Part shown: one piece after another, positions 1 to 6,234 of the stretch
Layout: every line of letters starts with the position of its first letter
How positions within the stretch are numbered: the first letter of the stretch is position 1
Assembly: GCA_041589295.1 (NCBI GenBank)
Contig: JBFHVZ010000100.1
Location: 1 to 13,791 of the forward strand
DNA: 13,791 nt
Direction: 5' to 3'
DNA from: Bermanella sp041589295
Lineage (GTDB): Bacteria > Pseudomonadota > Gammaproteobacteria > Pseudomonadales > Oceanobacteraceae
The notes under the pieces: model-generated
The model's database searches: none
Told to the model about the DNA's origin: nothing
Seen by the model: the letters and a program-made list of their open reading frames with translations, nothing else
Program-made: the position numbers and the translations under genes

Positions 1-1857
1 GGTGACCAGCACCTCGCGCCACGAGTTATACACCTGTTGATCCACGGTCAGGACGAGGTTTTCCTTGAGGGCGCTGTAGCCCAACGCATCAGTACGGTTG
101 GAGATTTTGTGCATACCCTTGCGGGTGTAGTGGCTCATGGGGTCCACGAACACATTCACATACAACTGCACCATGTGAGGCCGAGGCGGCAGCTCGAAGT
201 GGGTGTCGTAATCGCTGGGTAGGTTCAATTGTTGGAAAGTACCTAAGATTTCGCGGATTTCGTAATCGCTCAAATGCTGTCGTCCCTGATACAGCATGAT
301 GTTGGTGCCCTTGCCCATGACCTGATTCACATGGCACCACGCCAGTATCTCGATCAGGCTGGCTGACTTTTTCACCGCACTCGAATCCGCACCGGGGCGT
401 GCCACGCCGGTAAACAAACTCCACGCCATTTGCGGAATACGGCGGCGCACATGCTGGCGATTAAGGTGCAGCGTCAGTTTGTCTTCTTGAATGTCTTTGC
501 TGATGTTGGGGTTAATCATGTCCACCTTGCCGGGCTTGCGGTCAAAGGTGGCGTACAACTTGTTGCCCAGCACGGTCATGTCGCGGGCATTCAACAGAGT
601 TTCGTCTTGATGACGGCGACTGAAGCGGGATAAGAATTTATAGCTGTGGATAAGTTCGCTCACCAGCACTTTGCGCTCTTCCATAACCTCGTGCACATGC
701 CAGTGCGCGCGGTTATCCACATGCAGCAGATGGCCGTCGGTCCAGCCCCATTGTTGAATCAAAGGCTTGAGCATATCGCGCTTCCACGAACTGCGGCGGG
801 TGCTTTGGCTCATGGGAATATTGGCTTTGAAGTACAGACTGCGGCGAATCAGTTCGAGGCGCTCCAGCTCATCGCGCCGTTGCAGATAGTCCTCCAAACG
901 GTCGTACAACAGCAGGTACGGGTCCAGCTCGTGAATCACGGTGGATTCGTCGTAGATGTGAGATTTCAGATCCTGACTGATGGAAATGATATTGGGGTAC
1001 TGGCTGGCGTAGATCTCCGTCAGCAGCAGTTTGAGAATGGATTTGTACGGCGCGCCGATGGCTTTGTATAACTGCCACATGCCCGCGCCGATAAACTCCC
1101 CAGCGGGAAAGTCCCCCAGCCCGCCGAAATCGATGACCTCGTCGGCATAGACGAAGCCTTGTTTCTCTAAGCGATAAACAAAGTCTTCGTACTGCACCTC
1201 GCGATCCGGCGGCACCAACCACCAAATGGGATAACAACCCGCCACCAAAATGGACGTGCGGTAAAACTCATCCAGCAGCAATTGGTGCTGGGCGCTACCG
1301 CAGTCCTCGCCGTCTAGGTCGTTGCGCTCGCCCCGGCGGAATTTCTCAGCATCCATTAAGAAAAAGTGCACTTCAAGCCCTAGCCCTTCGGCCCATTGCT
1401 CGATGCCCTTGGCTTTTTCTTGCAGGCGCAGCAACGCGTCATCACTCAGCTCTGGACTGTGGCACAGCCAGATATCCAAATCGCTACCGCCGCTGTGGCC
1501 CAACGAGCCACAACTGCCCATAAGGAATAAACTGCGAATACTGGGCGTACCGCTGCGTCGTTGCTGATACTGAAAGCTAATAGAAATGGTCTTAGCGGCA
1601 CGGATGCAATCTGTGCTGGGTGTATAGCGCGCCACGCCCACAGGACAGTCGGCCCCCACATAGCCGGGCAGCTTTTCGTGATTCACGTGATACAACAGCG
1701 GCAGGGCCGTCAGAAACAGACGCTGACGCTCGGTCAACGCCTGCTGAGTGCGATCCAGACGGACGCCGTTATAGGCCAGAAAACGCTTTACCACCGCCTG
1801 CGCCACTTGGCGATCAAATGAGTCGCTTAACCCGCCTTTGTTGTTGTCTGAGGCCAT
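1..1857 (-). CDS. cyaA: Class I adenylate cyclase, 3' end beyond the window
   Basis: This enzyme makes cAMP from ATP in the cytoplasm for the CRP regulon. The minus frame is open for 619 codons from ATG 1857 to the left edge. The E. coli protein is about 850 residues, so roughly the last quarter (regulatory region) is missing. The nucleotidyltransferase signature MGSCGSLGHSGGSDLDIW lies at about residues 113-130, matching the E. coli GSTSSVGQSSSSDLDIW block, with the Asp pair that binds metal in this fold. Further family blocks are GEDCGSAQH, LLLDEFYRT, GMWQLYKAIGAPYKS, LDNRAHWHVHEV and PGKVDMINPNIS. The start is supported by a GGCGGA ribosome-binding site about 7 nt upstream and by alignment of the N-terminus. 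The gene is divergent from rpmB across 230 bp. Identification is firm; the C-terminal part cannot be judged. Confidence 0.96.
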   Translation of the reverse strand, partial: MASDNNKGGLSDSFDRQVAQAVVKRFLAYNGVRLDRTQQALTERQRLFLTALPLLYHVNHEKLPGYVGADCPVGVARYTPSTDCIRAAKTISISFQYQQRRSGTPSIRSLFLMGSCGSLGHSGGSDLDIWLCHSPELSDDALLRLQEKAKGIEQWAEGLGLEVHFFLMDAEKFRRGERNDLDGEDCGSAQHQLLLDEFYRTSILVAGCYPIWWLVPPDREVQYEDFVYRLEKQGFVYADEVIDFGGLGDFPAGEFIGAGMWQLYKAIGAPYKSILKLLLTEIYASQYPNIISISQDLKSHIYDESTVIHELDPYLLLYDRLEDYLQRRDELERLELIRRSLYFKANIPMSQSTRRSSWKRDMLKPLIQQWGWTDGHLLHVDNRAHWHVHEVMEERKVLVSELIHSYKFLSRFSRRHQDETLLNARDMTVLGNKLYATFDRKPGKVDMINPNISKDIQEDKLTLHLNRQHVRRRIPQMAWSLFTGVARPGADSSAVKKSASLIEILAWCHVNQVMGKGTNIMLYQGRQHLSDYEIREILGTFQQLNLPSDYDTHFELPPRPHMVQLYVNVFVDPMSHYTRKGMHKISNRTDALGYSALKENLVLTVDQQVYNSWREVLVT

Positions 1858-1892
1858 GTAAATCCGCCAGCCACAATGAGTCCCATTTAGTC

Positions 1893-1898
1893 AGTATA
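1893..1898 (-). promoter_or_regulatory. Possible -10 element of the cyaA promoter
   Basis: On the minus strand TATACT (five of six matches to TATAAT) lies about 35 nt before the cyaA ATG. No good -35 is seen 16-18 bp upstream, so this is a weak assignment based mainly on position in the divergent spacer. Confidence 0.25.
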
Positions 1899-1945
1899 GG
1901 TGTGGATAGCGAACCTGAGATCACGTACAATTTTTACCCAATTTC

Positions 1946-1974
1946 TTGCGTTGGCTGGACTACTCTGGTATAAA
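1946..1974 (+). promoter_or_regulatory. Sigma-70 promoter of rpmB-rpmG with extended -10
   Basis: TTGCGT (1946-1951) and TATAAA (1969-1974) are separated by 17 bp. The -10 is preceded by TGG (1966-1968), an extended -10 TGn motif. Position and orientation fit the rpmB-rpmG operon, with transcription starting near 1981 and a leader of roughly 105 nt. Confidence 0.65.
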
Positions 1975-1980
1975 ACGCAG

Positions 1981-2087
1981 CTCTTTTTAGCCGGGGTAGC
2001 CGAGAGGCGGGCTTGTAGAAAGCTGAATACCGCGTCAGTACTGGCCCCGGAACGAATTTCATCGGTTTTTTAAGTCGGGGCATAACA
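1981..2087 (+). promoter_or_regulatory. rpmB leader with two mutually exclusive pairings
   Basis: CCGGGG (1991-1996) can pair with CCCCGG (2045-2050). The overlapping GCCCCG (2044-2049) can instead pair with CGGGGC (2076-2081). The second helix would cover the purine-rich segment GGGG (2077-2080), the only Shine-Dalgarno-like sequence before the rpmB ATG at 2088. The central strand therefore seems able to choose between an upstream partner, leaving the start open, and a downstream partner, closing it. Autogenous control through leader structure is common for ribosomal protein operons. Its presence here is inference from complementarity only. Confidence 0.4.
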
Positions 2088-2324
2088 ATGGCTAAAGTAT
2101 GTCAGGTTACGGGTAAACGCCCTGTAACAGGTAACAACGTATCGCACTCTAACATCAAGACTAAGCGTCGCTTCCTGCCTAATCTGCAGACGCACCGCTT
2201 CTGGGTTGAGAGCGAAAATCGCTTCGTTAAACTGCGTATTACTACTAAAGCAATGCGCATCATTGACAAAAAGGGCATCGACGCAGTTCTTGCTGAACTA
2301 CGCGCCCGTGGCGAAAAAGTTTAA
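2088..2324 (+). CDS. rpmB: 50S ribosomal protein L28 (bL28)
   Basis: L28 is a small basic protein of the large ribosomal subunit. The 78-residue product has the same length as E. coli L28 and matches it nearly throughout: VCQVTGKRPVTGNN at residues 4-17, KRRFLPNLQTHRFWVES at about 26-42, and the tail IDKKGIDAVLAELRARGEK. The start is fixed by this alignment (MAKVCQVTGK). It is the first gene of a two-gene operon, 16 bp ahead of rpmG. The ribosome-binding site is weak (GGGG, 7 nt spacing) and lies in a possible leader helix. Confidence 0.98.
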   Translation: MAKVCQVTGKRPVTGNNVSHSNIKTKRRFLPNLQTHRFWVESENRFVKLRITTKAMRIIDKKGIDAVLAELRARGEKV

Positions 2325-2340
2325 TTAAGGGAGGCTGATC

Positions 2341-2505
2341 ATGGCTGCTATTCGTGAAAAAATCCGCCTGGTGTCTTCTGCTGGTACTGGTCACTTCTAC
2401 ACCACTACTAAAAACAAGCGCACCACGCCTGACAAGTTGGAAATGAAAAAATTCGATCCAACTATCCGTCAACACGTGATGTACAAAGAAGCTAAGATCA
2501 AGTAA
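2341..2505 (+). CDS. rpmG: 50S ribosomal protein L33 (bL33), cysteine-free form
   Basis: This 54-residue large-subunit protein reads MAAIREKIRLVSSAGTGHFY and continues with TTTKNKR, then LEMKKFDP, and ends in VMYKEAKIK. It aligns over its full length with the 55-residue E. coli L33. There is no cysteine, so it is the zinc-independent type. The start is strongly supported by AAGGGAGG (2327-2334) ending 6 nt before the ATG. It is co-transcribed with rpmB and followed after 19 bp by a strong terminator. Confidence 0.98.
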   Translation: MAAIREKIRLVSSAGTGHFYTTTKNKRTTPDKLEMKKFDPTIRQHVMYKEAKIK

Positions 2506-2524
2506 TCCTTGATTGATGATTCTG

Positions 2525-2558
2525 AAAAAGCCCACTTTCGAGTGGGCTTTTTTGTTTT
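2525..2558 (+). terminator. Rho-independent terminator of rpmB-rpmG
   Basis: The stem AGCCCACT (2529-2536) and AGTGGGCT (2541-2548) closes on a TTCG tetraloop and is followed by a T-rich run (2548-2558). The A tract at 2525-2529 can extend the stem with the T run. Confidence 0.93.
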
Positions 2559-2575
2559 GCGAGTCGGGCGTCTGG

Positions 2576-2644
2576 AGTCAGACGTCTGATGCGAAAAACC
2601 ATAACTCAAAGCAGCGTCCGACCCCTGTCGTCTGACGTCTGACT
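2576..2644. repeat. Intergenic inverted repeat with GACGTC cores
   Basis: AGTCAGACGTC (2576-2586) is the exact reverse complement of GACGTCTGACT (2634-2644). The left arm is part of a 12-bp perfect palindrome TCAGACGTCTGA (2578-2589). The right arm belongs to a tandem GTCTGAC-GTCTGAC (2630-2643). It lies between the rpmG terminator and the GDT1-like gene. Confidence 0.7.
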
Positions 2645-2667
2645 GGCTTTATTCCTCCCCCTAAAAT
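2639..2667 (+). promoter_or_regulatory. Possible promoter of the GDT1-like gene
   Basis: CTGACT (2639-2644, four of six matches to TTGACA) and TAAAAT (2662-2667, five of six) are 17 bp apart, about 29 nt before the ATG at 2696. The -35 lies inside the right arm of the inverted repeat. Confidence 0.4.
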
Positions 2668-2695
2668 CGAATCCACCTAAAACGGTATCGCTACT

Positions 2696-2971
2696 ATGGA
2701 TTGGAAAATATTCTTAACCATTTTCGCTTCGGTTTTTATTGCTGAACTAGGCGACAAAACTCAACTGGCCACCATGCTGTTTGCCGCCGACAAAGAAGTC
2801 AGCAAATACATGGTTTTCTTTGCCGCCTCTGCTGCGTTAATCGTTGCTTCTGCCATTGGTGTACTGGCGGGTAGTTTGTTGTCCGAATTTATCAATCCAA
2901 AATACCTGCATTACATCGCCGGTATCGGTTTTATCGGCATCGGTATTTTTACCTTATACAACGCAGGCTAA
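2696..2971 (+). CDS. Half-size TMEM165/GDT1 (UPF0016) family membrane protein
   Basis: The family comprises cation transporters, with bacterial members implicated in manganese export. The 91-residue product carries one copy of the signature E-x-G-D-K-T as AELGDKTQLAT (E17, G19, D20, K21, T22), in the first hydrophobic segment (residues 3-16 and following). Two more hydrophobic segments lie at about 39-62 and 70-89. Typical bacterial members are near 190 residues with two such motifs, so this is a one-repeat version that would have to pair with itself or another subunit. The reading frame is intact and ends cleanly. The ribosome-binding site is poor. Metal specificity cannot be read from the sequence. 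Confidence 0.85.
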   Translation: MDWKIFLTIFASVFIAELGDKTQLATMLFAADKEVSKYMVFFAASAALIVASAIGVLAGSLLSEFINPKYLHYIAGIGFIGIGIFTLYNAG

Positions 2972-2995
2972 CGTTTGCTTTACGCTTAACGGGAG

Positions 2996-3030
2996 ACGGA
3001 AGACGCTTTTTGCTAAACTGCGTCTTCCGT
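2996..3030 (+). repeat. Hairpin upstream of mutM, weak terminator-like
   Basis: ACGGAAGACGC (2996-3006) and GCGTCTTCCGT (3020-3030) form a perfect 11-bp stem with a 13-nt loop, followed by a short TTTT (3030-3033). It lies between the GDT1-like gene and the mutM start at 3055. It may end or attenuate upstream transcription, but the T run is too short to call a strong terminator. Confidence 0.6.
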
Positions 3031-3054
3031 TTTCCGTCCAGCGTTGAGCGCCAA

Positions 3055-3909
3055 ATGCCTGAACTACCCGAAGTCGAAACCACCAAAAACGGCATCGCCC
3101 CTCATATTCAGGGCCAAATTCTTAAACGGCTTTGTGTGCGTCAGCCAAAGCTGCGCTGGCCTATTCCTTCGCACTTAAGCCAAACCGTAAAAGGTTTGAC
3201 GGTTCATGGTGTTCGTCGCCGCGCAAAATATTTATTGATTGATTTAGCGGATGCCAAGCAAGCGCTTCAAGGCACATTGATTATTCATTTGGGCATGTCG
3301 GGCTCTATGCGCGTGTTGCCACAGGGCGAACAAGCCCCTGAATTTAAAACGCCCTCCAAACATGAACACTTTGATTTGGTGTTCGCAAACGGCACTGTGG
3401 TGCGTTACACCGACCCTCGCCGTTTTGGCGCGTGTTTGTGGCAAGCCGTAGATGAAGACAGTGAATTGCTTTCGCACTTGGGGCCGGAGCCATTAAGTGA
3501 TGCTTTCAGTGCCGACTATCTTTACCAACGTTCGCGTAAGCGCAGCAGTGCCATTAAGACGTTTATCATGGATCAAAAAATCGTGGTGGGCGTAGGGAAC
3601 ATCTACGCGAGCGAGTCGTTATTTATGGCAGGCATTCATCCAAACAAGGCAGCCGGAAAAGTCAGCAAAGCTAAATACGTCGCCTTAGTGGATGCCATTA
3701 AAGCTGTGCTGACCAAAGCCATCGGCGAGGGCGGTACCACGCTGAAAGACTTCGTGGGCAGCGATGGCAAACCGGGGTACTTTGCGCAACAGCTGAATGT
3801 TTATGGCCGCGCGGGCGAGCCTTGCCCGACGTGCAGCAAACCCATTAAACAAATCACCCAAGGTCAGCGCTCCACGTTTTACTGCACCCACTGTCAGCCG
3901 TCGTCTTAA
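3055..3909 (+). CDS. mutM: Formamidopyrimidine-DNA glycosylase (Fpg)
   Basis: This base-excision repair enzyme removes 8-oxoguanine and formamidopyrimidines and cleaves the abasic strand. The start is ATG 3055, because the protein must begin MPELPEVETT: after Met removal the N-terminal Pro is the catalytic nucleophile and the next Glu acts as acid/base. An in-frame start at 3010 would bury it. The product is 284 residues (E. coli 269). Other marks are RRRAKYLL with the conserved Lys at about 58, HLGMSGSMR at about 78-86, YTDPRRFG at about 118-125, the helix-two-turn-helix region DQKIVVGVGNIYASESLF at about 173-190, and a C-terminal zinc finger C257-x2-C260-x16-C277-x2-C280 containing QGQRSTFYC. 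All key residues are present. Confidence 0.97.
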   Translation: MPELPEVETTKNGIAPHIQGQILKRLCVRQPKLRWPIPSHLSQTVKGLTVHGVRRRAKYLLIDLADAKQALQGTLIIHLGMSGSMRVLPQGEQAPEFKTPSKHEHFDLVFANGTVVRYTDPRRFGACLWQAVDEDSELLSHLGPEPLSDAFSADYLYQRSRKRSSAIKTFIMDQKIVVGVGNIYASESLFMAGIHPNKAAGKVSKAKYVALVDAIKAVLTKAIGEGGTTLKDFVGSDGKPGYFAQQLNVYGRAGEPCPTCSKPIKQITQGQRSTFYCTHCQPSS

Positions 3910-3937
3910 TATTTGCCTCTTGTCTATAGGCTCGGCA

Positions 3938-4269
3938 GCCACCTTGGCATCTTCCTACGTGCGCCAGCAAACCGCAGGCTTAAACCTTATGGATAATCTG
4001 CTTCATTGGGCGGCGCCTGCTTATCGCAACGCGCACTTCGGAAGAATCCCAAGTCGGCTTCCTGCAACTCAGCCTCAAATGCTTAAAAAGAACCCCAATG
4101 GACTCAGCATCCAAAACCTAGAGCACGATTTGGGAATACCTGCGTAGCACGCATGGCTCCGCGCGCAAAATGGAGTAACGCTTATCCCATTCACAATCTC
4201 CACTGCGCGTGGTGTTAAGTGCGGCTGCTAAGTGCGAGCAGGTTTGCCGAAGCGGGCGAGGCGGCCTTA
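3938..4269. repeat. Tandem repeat unit, copy A
   Basis: This starts 28 bp after mutM. Positions 3938-4174 align without gaps to 4302-4538 (offset 364), with about 18 mismatches by my count. Fourteen of these fall in 3986-4025. Positions 4175-4201 are unrelated to the matching stretch of copy B but have the same length. Identity resumes at 4202-4223 and continues to the end of the unit near GGCGG, with a 12-nt extra segment here (AAGTGC occurs twice). Small internal hairpins include TGCGT-AGC-ACGCA (4141-4153). No gene function is recognised. Confidence 0.85.
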
Positions 4270-4301
4270 TAGAACCACAGAACGCTTTTGCTGGCCCAGA
4301 C

Positions 4302-4620
4302 GCCACCTTGGCATCTCTCTACGTGCGCCAGCAAACCGCAGGCTTAAACTCGCAAGGTAATCTGAAACATTTGGCGGCACCTGCTCATTGCAACGCGCAC
4401 TTCGGAAGAATCCCAAGTCGGCTTCCTGCAACTCAGCTTCAAATGCTTAAAAAGAACCCCAATGGACTCAGCATCCAAAACCTAGAGCACGATTTGGGAA
4501 TACTTGCGTAGCACGCATGGCTCCGCGCGCAAAATGGAACGTTGTACGAATTTCCGGAGGTAATTACTGCGCGTGGTGTTAAGTGCGAGCAAGTTTGCCG
4601 AAGCGGGCAAGGCGGTTATA
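4302..4620. repeat. Tandem repeat unit, copy B
   Basis: This is the second copy of the unit at 3938-4269. Arms 4302-4349 and 4390-4538 are nearly identical to copy A. The cores 4350-4389 and 4539-4565 differ from copy A in sequence but not in length. The end segment GTTTGCCGAAGCGGGCAAGG resembles that of copy A, and its TTGCC...GGCAA can pair. The 32 bp between copies (4270-4301) are not repeated. Confidence 0.85.
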
Positions 4621-4635
4621 CCCCTCCTGCCCATA

Positions 4636-4655
4636 GGAAGAATCCCAAGTTGGCT
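4636..4655. repeat. Fragment of a third copy of the repeat
   Basis: GGAAGAATCCCAAGT followed by TGGCT matches the repeat-arm segment at 4041-4060 and 4404-4423 with one mismatch over 20 nt. Flanking sequence does not continue the match, so only a remnant or a separately conserved block is present. Confidence 0.55.
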
Positions 4656-4709
4656 AATCGGCGTTAAACCTAAAAATGTGAAAAGACCAGCAGCCCGCTA
4701 GCGAGATAA

Positions 4710-4738
4710 TTGGGCTTCCAGAACAAAGCTGATATAGT
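4710..4738 (+). promoter_or_regulatory. Possible promoter of the small exported protein gene
   Basis: TTGGGC (4710-4715) and TATAGT (4733-4738, five of six matches to TATAAT) are 17 bp apart. They lie about 70 nt before the ATG at 4810 and beyond the end of the repeat module. Confidence 0.45.
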
Positions 4739-4809
4739 AGCCAGCAGCCAAAAACAGGAGTCGGCTTACCAGCACAGAGTAAGCTCACATCGTACGAGGA
4801 ATAATAAAT

Positions 4810-5142
4810 ATGCTGATGCTTCGTGGTCGTATTATGCGCGGGTTAATCACCCTAGTGGCCGTGTTCATGTTGGTGTTACCAACACACTCCCAAGCCGCTG
4901 AAATCAGAGAAACCCCTAGCGCCGCCGCCATGGTGTTTGATGGCTTGATCGTTCGCCCCATTACCCTAGTGGCCACCGTACTCGGCACCGCTGTTTGGAT
5001 CGTGACCCTGCCATTTTCCCTGTTGGGTGGTAACGCAGGCGAAGCCGCCGAAGTGTTAGTCCTCGAGCCCGCTGCCGCCACCTTCGTTAAGTGCCTAGGC
5101 TGCAATATAAGCGGCCGTAAGATCGAATTCGAAGACGATTAA
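4810..5142 (+). CDS. Small signal-peptide-bearing membrane-associated protein, function unknown
   Basis: The 110-residue product has a basic N-terminus (RGRIMR), a hydrophobic stretch at about 11-24 and a likely signal peptidase site after SQA or SQAA at about 29-30. A second hydrophobic segment follows at about 47-72 (VRPITLVATVLGTAVWIV...LPFSLLGGN), then GEAAE, LEPA and a CLGC pair at 95-98. The pattern VRP...VATVxGT...LPFSLLGG...GEA..LV.EPA resembles a family of short proteobacterial proteins sometimes loosely labelled as transporter-related. That resemblance is from memory and gives no function. The start at 4810 is supported by GAGGA (4796-4800) with 9 nt spacing. The gene ends just before a terminator and converges on the next gene. 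Confidence 0.8.
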   Translation: MLMLRGRIMRGLITLVAVFMLVLPTHSQAAEIRETPSAAAMVFDGLIVRPITLVATVLGTAVWIVTLPFSLLGGNAGEAAEVLVLEPAAATFVKCLGCNISGRKIEFEDD

Positions 5143-5154
5143 TTTCAGGTTTGG

Positions 5155-5181
5155 CGCCTCACTCACAAATAAGCTGAGGCG
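5155..5181. repeat. Short stem-loop after the small exported protein gene
   Basis: CGCCTCA (5155-5161) pairs with TGAGGCG (5175-5181) around a 13-nt loop. There is no T run, so it is not a terminator by itself. It precedes the true terminator at 5191. Confidence 0.5.
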
Positions 5182-5190
5182 ACCACCAAC

Positions 5191-5229
5191 AAAAAGCCCG
5201 ATGCGGTTTCATCCACATCGGGCTTTTTT
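5191..5229. terminator. Bidirectional Rho-independent terminator
   Basis: AAAAAGCCCGATG (5191-5203) is the reverse complement of CATCGGGCTTTTT (5216-5228), with T run 5224-5229 on the plus side and the A run serving as a T run on the minus side. It lies between two convergent genes and can end both transcripts. Confidence 0.93.
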
Positions 5230-5301
5230 GTGTCGTAGACATTATTTCCAATGGCCTAGACCTAGGAGCGTATCCGAGGATTTAACTCAGCTCTCCACCC
5301 A

Positions 5302-6159
5302 TTAGTAACCCATGTCGGTCAAAATCACCTCGTACCCATCCTCATAGGTCGGATACTTGAAAACATAGCCTAAGTCCTGCAAACGCTTCGACGACAAACG
5401 CTTGTTGCCGCGACGTGCCGCCTCAGGAATGTCATGGTCTGGGTCCACTTCACCCACACGATCTTTAATCCACTCCAGCACATCAAATAACGGCGCAGGG
5501 GTCGGGTCAGAGCCGATATACAAGTCATCTAGCGCGTCACCGGCTTCGGCCTTTTCGATTAAAAATTCCAACACACCAACACAGTCATCACGATGAATGC
5601 GATTGGTCCACAACGGCGGCTCAGGATCACAATGACTGCCGTGCAACGCTTGGTTAATCAGCCGCGTGCGACCCGGCCCATAAATACCCGAGAAACGCAC
5701 CACGGTATTGGGAAAGCCGCTCTCATGCAGCTTGTTCTCAGCCTGCAACATTTTCTTGCCCGCAAACGCGGTTGGTTCGGCTTCAACGCTTTCATCCACC
5801 CAGCTCCCGTCATGGTGCGGATACACACTGGTGCTCGAAACAAAAAATACGCGCTTGGGCTTAGCGTGTTGCTGCGTTAACAGCGCCAAGATATGGGTCA
5901 GCCCCTGCACATAAAAGGTCTCGTAACCTTCTTCGCTAAAATCCGGCGATGCAACGCTGTACACCACATAGTCTAGATTTTCGGGGATTTGACCAATGAG
6001 CGTTTCCATATCGGCCACGTCGGCACTGATGGTTTTTACCCCATCGCCCACTGGCTTTTTAGAACGTCTTAAACCAAACACTTCGTGCTGCTTGGCGGCT
6101 AGGTTTCGTGCTAGGTTGCCACCTACGTCGCCACTGCCCACCACCAGAATACGAGCCAT
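5302..6159 (-). CDS. NAD(P)-binding epimerase/dehydratase-like protein (YeeZ-like SDR)
   Basis: The 285-residue protein has an N-terminal Rossmann fold, with the dinucleotide-binding motif GSGDVGGNLA (G8, G10, G13) right after strand 1 and a basic RRSKK at 31-35 where strand 2 ends. It has the extended-SDR block FFVSSTSVYPHHDGSW at about 105-120 and FSGIYGPGR at about 156-164. Layout and motifs resemble E. coli YeeZ. The usual catalytic Tyr-x3-Lys appears as F132-x3-K136, so the Tyr is absent and classical SDR chemistry is doubtful. The substrate is unknown. The start at 6159 has an AAGGAGAG site 3 nt upstream, with AGGAG well placed. It is divergent from oxyR across 75 bp. Confidence 0.85.
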   Translation of the reverse strand: MARILVVGSGDVGGNLARNLAAKQHEVFGLRRSKKPVGDGVKTISADVADMETLIGQIPENLDYVVYSVASPDFSEEGYETFYVQGLTHILALLTQQHAKPKRVFFVSSTSVYPHHDGSWVDESVEAEPTAFAGKKMLQAENKLHESGFPNTVVRFSGIYGPGRTRLINQALHGSHCDPEPPLWTNRIHRDDCVGVLEFLIEKAEAGDALDDLYIGSDPTPAPLFDVLEWIKDRVGEVDPDHDIPEAARRGNKRLSSKRLQDLGYVFKYPTYEDGYEVILTDMGY

Positions 6160-6234
6160 ATACTCTCCTTGCTGAACCTTTATTTACGGCGGTCTGAGCG
6201 GTAAGCTACCTGTTTTTGGACAAGCTGGAAAGCC

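Larger units (their letters stand above)
3910..4809. other. Gene-free interval of about 900 bp holding the repeat module
   Basis: No convincing protein gene was found here. Plus-strand open frames crossing both repeat copies share the same C-terminal sequence only because the copies align without gaps. The late differences between copies change amino acids in that frame (Pro/Leu twice). No start with a good ribosome-binding site precedes them. The last 150 bp hold a possible promoter for the next gene. Confidence 0.7.

Noticed and set aside
1900..1935. CRP-like half sites near the cyaA promoter (TGTGGA, TGAGATCACG)
   Set aside because: No symmetrical TGTGA-n6-TCACA arrangement is present; only half-site resemblance.
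37..1973. Several open frames on both strands inside the cyaA region
   Set aside because: They are shadows of the long minus-strand cyaA frame, whose product matches the family throughout.
1990..2052. tRNA-like segment in the rpmB leader: CCGGGG/CCCCGG ends and TAGCCGAGAGGC resembling a tRNA-Ser D-arm
   Set aside because: No T-arm (GTTCRAATC type) and no proper anticodon stem can be found. The complementarity is better explained as leader structure.
3797..4511. Two plus-strand open frames of 100-116 codons sharing a C-terminal sequence
   Set aside because: They share sequence only because they cross the two repeat copies. Late differences are non-synonymous, starts lack ribosome-binding sites, and one overlaps mutM.
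4202..4677. Integron attC-like cores (GTTAAGT at 4215 and 4579, GTTAAAC at 4671)
   Set aside because: These 7-mers fit the loose GTTRRRY core, but no matching RYYYAAC partner with the usual paired L and R boxes was found, and there is no cassette gene or integrase.
3910..4700. CRISPR array
   Set aside because: The repeat units are over 300 bp and only two plus a fragment; there are no short regular repeats with unique spacers and no cas genes.
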